Notes under the pieces: model-generated
Seen by the model: the letters and a program-made list of their open reading frames with translations, nothing else
Told to the model about the DNA's origin: nothing
The model's database searches: none
Program-made: the position numbers and the translations under genes
Shown: positions 60,161 through 64,000 of the stretch, piece after piece
Layout: every line of letters begins with the position of its first letter
How positions within the stretch are numbered: the first letter of the stretch is position 1
NCBI RefSeq assembly: GCF_024300645.1
Contig: NZ_CP101291.1
Location: 2,469,121-2,533,120 of the forward strand
Origin: Alteromonas sp. LMIT006
Lineage (GTDB): Bacteria; Pseudomonadota; Gammaproteobacteria; Enterobacterales; Alteromonadaceae
DNA: 64,000 nucleotides
Direction: 5' to 3'

Positions 60161-61669
60161 TTGACTGATAAACTCGATAGACGCTTTGATTGGTACCCAA
60201 CTTTTACCAACAAGAGTATCAATAAGCTGGTGGATGAGTTAGCCAATACCAGTGTTGAACTATTGAACAAATCTCAGCAAGGGGGTAATGCACAAAAGCG
60301 ACGAGTTGCATTGGAAGACATTGCCAGACATCTGATATGCGCACTATTTATTAACTACCAAGAAAAGCAATACCACAGGCATGAAAAGCTCATCAGTATT
60401 CCTTTGCACAAGCGCCATTACCACCTCACTGACCCCAACAAAATTCCTTATGTATACCCCAACAAAGTCGAAGCGGTCTTTAAGGCGCTTGATAGATTAG
60501 ATTGGATAACGATACAAAAAGGTCAATATCGCTCCTCAGGTCAATCCAAAGTCACGGTTTTTAAAGCAACACAAATACTGGAAACGGCCTTTTCTCAGTT
60601 AAACATACACTGGCTTGCACAACAGCCCATGCCAATGCAAAGAGGCGTTGAAATCAGAGACAAAGACAAAACAGATAAGGCCGTTGCTATTGCTCATACC
60701 CACCCCAATCTTGACCATGAAAAATTGCACACATATCAACAAAATTTGGCGAAGATAAATGGTCACCTTGTACAACAGTGCATCCACCTTGATGCCACGG
60801 ACGAGCAGCTCAGGCAAATACTGACACGTGAGCATGTTGACCAACGCACTCAACAACCTTACCAACACCATATAGATATCAATATGGTGCAATTACGACG
60901 CATATTTGCAAAAGGACGTTTAGATAGAGGGGGGCGATTTTACGGAGGCTGGTGGCAAGGGGTATCATCAGAGCACCGCCCAGTCATTCGGATCAACAAC
61001 CGCAAGACCATCGAAATAGATTTCAGTGGAATTGCCATCAATATAATATATGCACTTAATAAGACATGCCTGCTTCCTAAAATAGATGTATATGATATTG
61101 GATTACCAAACTGGGAGGGGAAAGAGGATAGACGTCGCCCTGTGGTAAAAAAGGCCTTTAATGCGTTTATCAATGATGAAAAGGGACATTATCGATTAAG
61201 TGGAAAAGACATTAAGGCCCTCGGGTGTAACACTCAGGAACTGAAAGAAAAAATCATACTCACCCACCCTGTTATAGAATCTATATTCAGTACACAAATA
61301 GGCCTAGAGGCTCAGTATTACGATAGCTGTGTGGCAGAAGATATCATGCTGTCCCTCTTGGCACTTGGGATAACCTGCTTGCCCATTCATGACAGCTTTA
61401 TTGTGACAGCATCACACTGGGATATCCTACAAACACAGATGCAACAAAGCTTTAAGAAAATAATGGGTGTGGAGATAACAGTAAAACCAGAGGTCATCAA
61501 GTCACACCGCACTTTGCATATCCAGAATAAAGATATGGCACTCAGGCCACCCCATGAGGACATCCTATCAACACAAGAACTTCATCAAGCATTCCTATTT
61601 AAGCAAGAGGGAAACCTCATGCAGAGATATTATGATAGCTATACTGATATCAAGGGAGAGGATATTTAG
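60161..61669 (+). CDS. protein with family-A polymerase-like motifs; possible replication protein
   Basis: 502 residues from a TTG five bases after AAGGAG; an adjacent GTG at 60158 lies too close to the SD. The C-terminal half has three motifs in the order and spacing of family A DNA and T7-like RNA polymerases: EIDFSGIAINIIYAL (motif A, Asp near 287), RRRPVVKKAFNAFIN (motif B, Arg/Lys near 325-331) and LPIHDSFIV (motif C, His-Asp near 410-411). GRFYGGWWQ (about 258-266) precedes them. The N-terminal 200 residues are helical and unrecognised. No exonuclease motif is seen. I recall related uncharacterised proteins on mobile elements; activity is inferred only. Confidence 0.65.
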   Translation: MTDKLDRRFDWYPTFTNKSINKLVDELANTSVELLNKSQQGGNAQKRRVALEDIARHLICALFINYQEKQYHRHEKLISIPLHKRHYHLTDPNKIPYVYPNKVEAVFKALDRLDWITIQKGQYRSSGQSKVTVFKATQILETAFSQLNIHWLAQQPMPMQRGVEIRDKDKTDKAVAIAHTHPNLDHEKLHTYQQNLAKINGHLVQQCIHLDATDEQLRQILTREHVDQRTQQPYQHHIDINMVQLRRIFAKGRLDRGGRFYGGWWQGVSSEHRPVIRINNRKTIEIDFSGIAINIIYALNKTCLLPKIDVYDIGLPNWEGKEDRRRPVVKKAFNAFINDEKGHYRLSGKDIKALGCNTQELKEKIILTHPVIESIFSTQIGLEAQYYDSCVAEDIMLSLLALGITCLPIHDSFIVTASHWDILQTQMQQSFKKIMGVEITVKPEVIKSHRTLHIQNKDMALRPPHEDILSTQELHQAFLFKQEGNLMQRYYDSYTDIKGEDI

Positions 61670-61723
61670 TATTCATCTTCTTTAAATACTATTAAATATT
61701 AAAGAGAATAATAAGAATAACCC

Positions 61724-61835
61724 CCTAATGTTCTCTAAGTAGCACTAAGGGTCTACTAATGGTCCCTAATGAAAGCCTAGGGGTGCCTAGGGCTACCTCA
61801 TTAGTGGCCCCAACTTTGTAATAAGTACCATTAGG
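61724..61835. repeat. iteron-like CCTAATG repeats
   Basis: Six variants of CCTAATG/ACTAATGG within 112 bases: direct at 61724, 61743, 61754 and 61764, inverted at 61799 and 61828, plus GCCTAGGG twice between them. They lie just past the polymerase-like gene in an otherwise empty 290-bp gap (61670-61960). Iterated sites next to a replication gene suggest an origin or autoregulation, which is inference. Confidence 0.5.
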
Positions 61836-61960
61836 TAGTTAAGAGTATTTTATGATATGTTCGATATACTAATCATAATCTAAGAAATTTTCTTATAGTT
61901 ATGACATCAGTGCTGGATTATATTTGGGCAAAGTAAAATACTTACATAAAAGGATATCCT

Positions 61961-62140
61961 ATGTTGCCTTTATTAGCAGTTCCCGTTTTACATTCCTCTG
62001 GCGCATTCATTGCCTATAGTGGCAGTGGTTATTTAGCTGGCTACCCATCAAAACTATCTATTGGCTTAATGATCTCAGGTGCTAGAAATTGTCAGTCGTG
62101 GGTTTCCGACGTTCTTATAGAAGCTAAGATAAACCAATGA
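61961..62140 (+). CDS. small hydrophobic protein
   Basis: 59 residues beginning MLPLLAVPVLHSSGAFIAYS, with AAGGA seven bases before the ATG. The Gly/Ser/Ala-rich hydrophobic stretch (SSGAFIAYSGSGYLAGYPS) looks like a membrane insertion segment. It overlaps the next gene by four bases (ATGA). I recall similar short ORFs near replication genes of small elements, without known role. Confidence 0.55.
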   Translation: MLPLLAVPVLHSSGAFIAYSGSGYLAGYPSKLSIGLMISGARNCQSWVSDVLIEAKINQ

Positions 62141-62562
62141 TAGAATTTATAAAAATATTATTTTTATCAAAGTTTATATTGCTAACAATAGACCCAGTGA
62201 CTATAGATGAGAGATTTTCAATAAATACACCTGAACCAATTTACGCAGTTAACTATCATGCAGAAATAGTTATCGATGTTACAAATATGCTGCCTAATGT
62301 TTTAGGTTTAGGTGTGGTTAAAGAATTAGATTTTATAAAAGAGAAGTTCCCTCAAGGATGTGTATTAATAGAATTAAAAAATAGCAATACAGGAGAGCTT
62401 GTGGTTTTAAAAAAAATGACATACTCAACAAGTCCGACAAACTTAGAAATTTCATTTAAATATCCAAAAAATTATAAGTTGAACAAAGTTTTCGATGTTG
62501 TTATTGTTAAACCTAATATCAAACTTGAGAATGTGATTATTGGCTGGAGAAATTCAAAGTAG
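62137..62562 (+). CDS. hypothetical protein
   Basis: 141 residues, coupled to the small gene upstream by ATGA. A hydrophobic start (IKILFLSKFILLTI) could be a signal anchor; the rest is beta-rich (YHAEIVIDVTNML; NLEISFKYPKNYK). AT-rich codon use differs from the core genes. Family not recognised. Confidence 0.5.
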   Translation: MIEFIKILFLSKFILLTIDPVTIDERFSINTPEPIYAVNYHAEIVIDVTNMLPNVLGLGVVKELDFIKEKFPQGCVLIELKNSNTGELVVLKKMTYSTSPTNLEISFKYPKNYKLNKVFDVVIVKPNIKLENVIIGWRNSK

Positions 62563-62592
62563 TTATAATGGGTTATTCATTTTGACCGGTCA

Positions 62593-63141
62593 GTGATTTA
62601 TGTATCATCCGCCATTGAAGAATTTAACCTCGGTTTTCCAAGGCAGTATTACGATAAAGAGACTGAGCTGTGGTATAACATTCATCGCTATTATGATGCC
62701 AGCACAGGTAGATATATTACCAGCGACCCCATTGGTTTAGCTGGTGGGATGAATACCTATGCTTATGTGGGTGGAAATCCTGTTTCTAAAATTGATCTGA
62801 TAGGGCTTCTAGAGGTATGTCGTCGGGGGCTTGGTGGAGGTCCTATGCTTGGTGTATTGAGACATGACCAATTATTTTTGGATGATGGGACTAATGTAGG
62901 TTTATTTAAAGATGGTAATAAAAACGGCGTTATTCGTTCCGACGTGGAGTTTAAAAAAAGCGAGTATAAAAGCTGTGAAAAAATAAATATTTCTGATAAC
63001 GAAATCAGACAGTCAATCAAAAATCTAAAATCATCTTTCGAGGGGAAATACAGCTTATTTCTTCCATCAAATCAGTGTCAAGATTTTGCAACTGCGGTAG
63101 TTAGAGATGCACTTTTTAGATCGGTCATTAATAAACTTTGA
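62593..63141 (+). CDS. displaced Rhs C-terminal fragment with papain-like tip
   Basis: 182 codons from a GTG. Residues 8-70 are the end of a classical Rhs core ([39 protein letters not shown], ending KIDLIGL). The tip of about 112 residues has [11 protein letters not shown] with a His and [11 protein letters not shown] with a Cys, an order seen in permuted NlpC/LRAT-type hydrolases (low certainty). The frame is closed by TAA 27 bases upstream and no YD repeats precede it, so it is a tip without its toxin body. This core differs from that in the transposon. Confidence 0.7.
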   Translation: MIYVSSAIEEFNLGFPRQYYDKETELWYNIHRYYDASTGRYITSDPIGLAGGMNTYAYVGGNPVSKIDLIGLLEVCRRGLGGGPMLGVLRHDQLFLDDGTNVGLFKDGNKNGVIRSDVEFKKSEYKSCEKINISDNEIRQSIKNLKSSFEGKYSLFLPSNQCQDFATAVVRDALFRSVINKL

Positions 63142-63149
63142 ATCCTAAA

Positions 63150-63605
63150 ATGAAACTTCTATTGTATTCGTTGATTGTTATAATCTTGATGCTAATTGCT
63201 TTTCCAGTCTATGTTAAATGGCATCTGAGAAATTTTGATGAGGGATTTATTTATACTGTATTAAATATTTCTTCTCCACCATCAAATTACTTTGATGAAA
63301 TAGTATCAATAAAAATTAACCATAAAGGTTATCAAAAATTAAATTTATCTCATAGTTATGCTGGAAAGTATATCGTTAAAGTTGTAACTGATAAGGAAGC
63401 CAGTTTCTTTGGGGATATGAAGTGCAGCAATATGGTTTTAGAGTTTTCTAGCAAAGATTATCTGGAGTATGTTGAAAAAGATAAAGAGTATTGGTTAAGC
63501 TCATATTCTGTGCCTTCAGAGATTCCATTTAATAGTCAATGTATATTGAAATTTGATACATCGAAAGCCGTAACATTTAAAATTATTAAGCTTTCACATT
63601 CATAG
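63150..63605 (+). CDS. candidate membrane-anchored immunity protein
   Basis: 151 residues from the ATG at 63150; a TTG at 63138 would overlap the previous stop. One membrane segment (about 4-22, LLLYSLIVIILMLIAFPVYV) then an exported domain of about 125 residues with two cysteines. It lies eight bases after the Rhs tip. A periplasmic domain suits protection against a cell-wall or periplasmic toxin, in line with the NlpC-like tip; this is inference. Confidence 0.5.
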   Translation: MKLLLYSLIVIILMLIAFPVYVKWHLRNFDEGFIYTVLNISSPPSNYFDEIVSIKINHKGYQKLNLSHSYAGKYIVKVVTDKEASFFGDMKCSNMVLEFSSKDYLEYVEKDKEYWLSSYSVPSEIPFNSQCILKFDTSKAVTFKIIKLSHS

Positions 63606-63784
63606 AATGTATATAATGAATTTTAAAGCTTGTAGCGTAAACTTACCCTAAAAAGGCACAAGCAATAATTAGAGGTTTCTGCCATAATGTAAATGAATTC
63701 AAAACGGGACACAGCCGAAACTATACTCGATCTTTATACAACAATTCACAATGGTGGTTGAAGGAACAAAAAATAGAAGAGAAA

Positions 63785-63830
63785 TGGTGGCCCGACCCCG
63801 ACTTGAACGGGGGACCTGCCGATTATGAGC
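63785..63830 (-). other. 3' half of a CAT-anticodon tRNA gene (fragment)
   Basis: On the minus strand: anticodon loop CTCATAA, variable region, T arm CCCCG-TTCAAGT-CGGGG, acceptor TCGGGCC, discriminator A and encoded CCA (63787-63785). The 5' half is missing: the sequence before the loop does not pair with the 3' anticodon stem and belongs to the island repeat. Such displaced 3' ends mark integration sites. The stretch 63606-63784 before it holds nothing recognisable. Confidence 0.75.
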
Positions 63831-64000
63831 TAAGCTGAATGTAAAAGTAAAGCATTGATTAATAATAATTTTTCCAAAAACCCCTTTCTTTTCCGCTCTA
63901 TTCTCAGCGGAAAGCAACGGAAATCAGCTGAAAGCCGAGAAAATAAAAGGGGGCGATTAAGCGGAAGTTTTACGGAAATATGATGAGCAAAAAAATAATA
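63801..64000. repeat. right copy of island-end direct repeat, running to the window edge
   Basis: Matches 45051-45245 in the same orientation: a 26-bp identical core, then a copy with scattered substitutions and the same five TTCCG-type motifs. Because it contains the arm-like part again and not host sequence, a second related element may start here and continue beyond the window. Confidence 0.75.

Noticed and set aside
63785..63870. A complete tRNA gene at the right border
   Set aside because: Only the part from the anticodon loop to CCA is present; the upstream bases cannot form the anticodon, D or acceptor stems.

Overview
The window is gammaproteobacterial chromosome of a marine, Alteromonadales-like type. 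Moderate-to-low GC, the DUF3549/DUF3301/DUF3192 families, the order truC - csrB-type RNA - syd - queF - ppnN, a System I cytochrome c maturation operon with mlaA attached, and pncC-recA beside mutS all point that way. No rRNA or complete tRNA gene is present. Species cannot be named from the sequence alone.

Positions 1 to about 44,400 are core genome: tRNA modification (truC, queF, cca), a CsrB-like regulatory RNA, nucleotide metabolism (ppnN, pyrG, rdgB), UDP-sugar genes (galU, ugd, galE), a peptide transporter, the ccmABCDEFGHI-mlaA operon, recA with LexA sites, pncC, mutS, eno, the leuABCD operon behind a leucine-codon attenuator (leuL), hemW, srmB, an ExeA/GspB pair, and an lrgAB-type transporter operon with an FMN hydroxyacid dehydrogenase.

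From 45,051 to the window end the DNA is accessory. A direct repeat of about 195 bp at 45,051 and 63,801 carries the 3' half of a CAT-anticodon tRNA plus short TTCCG-type repeats that look like integrase arm sites. Between the copies lie a tyrosine integrase, a serine recombinase, small unknown genes, a protein with polymerase-like motifs A, B and C followed by iteron-like repeats, and a displaced Rhs tip with a candidate immunity gene.

A second element is nested in this island. From 45,881 to 56,765 there are 50-bp perfect inverted repeats beginning GTAAGCG, an exact 8-bp target duplication, and IS66-family tnpA/tnpB/tnpC at one end. Its cargo, about 8.4 kb, is a Sec-secreted YD-repeat (Rhs-like) polymorphic toxin locus: four consecutive ORFs that start with a signal peptide (one also encodes a MAM-like domain), a toxin tip with immunity gene, and a silent duplicated core with an alternative tip and its immunity gene. 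The transposon split a 260-codon island gene that can be rebuilt in frame by removing it. An IS66-type unit moving a whole polymorphic toxin cassette inside a tRNA-targeting island is the most striking content of the window.
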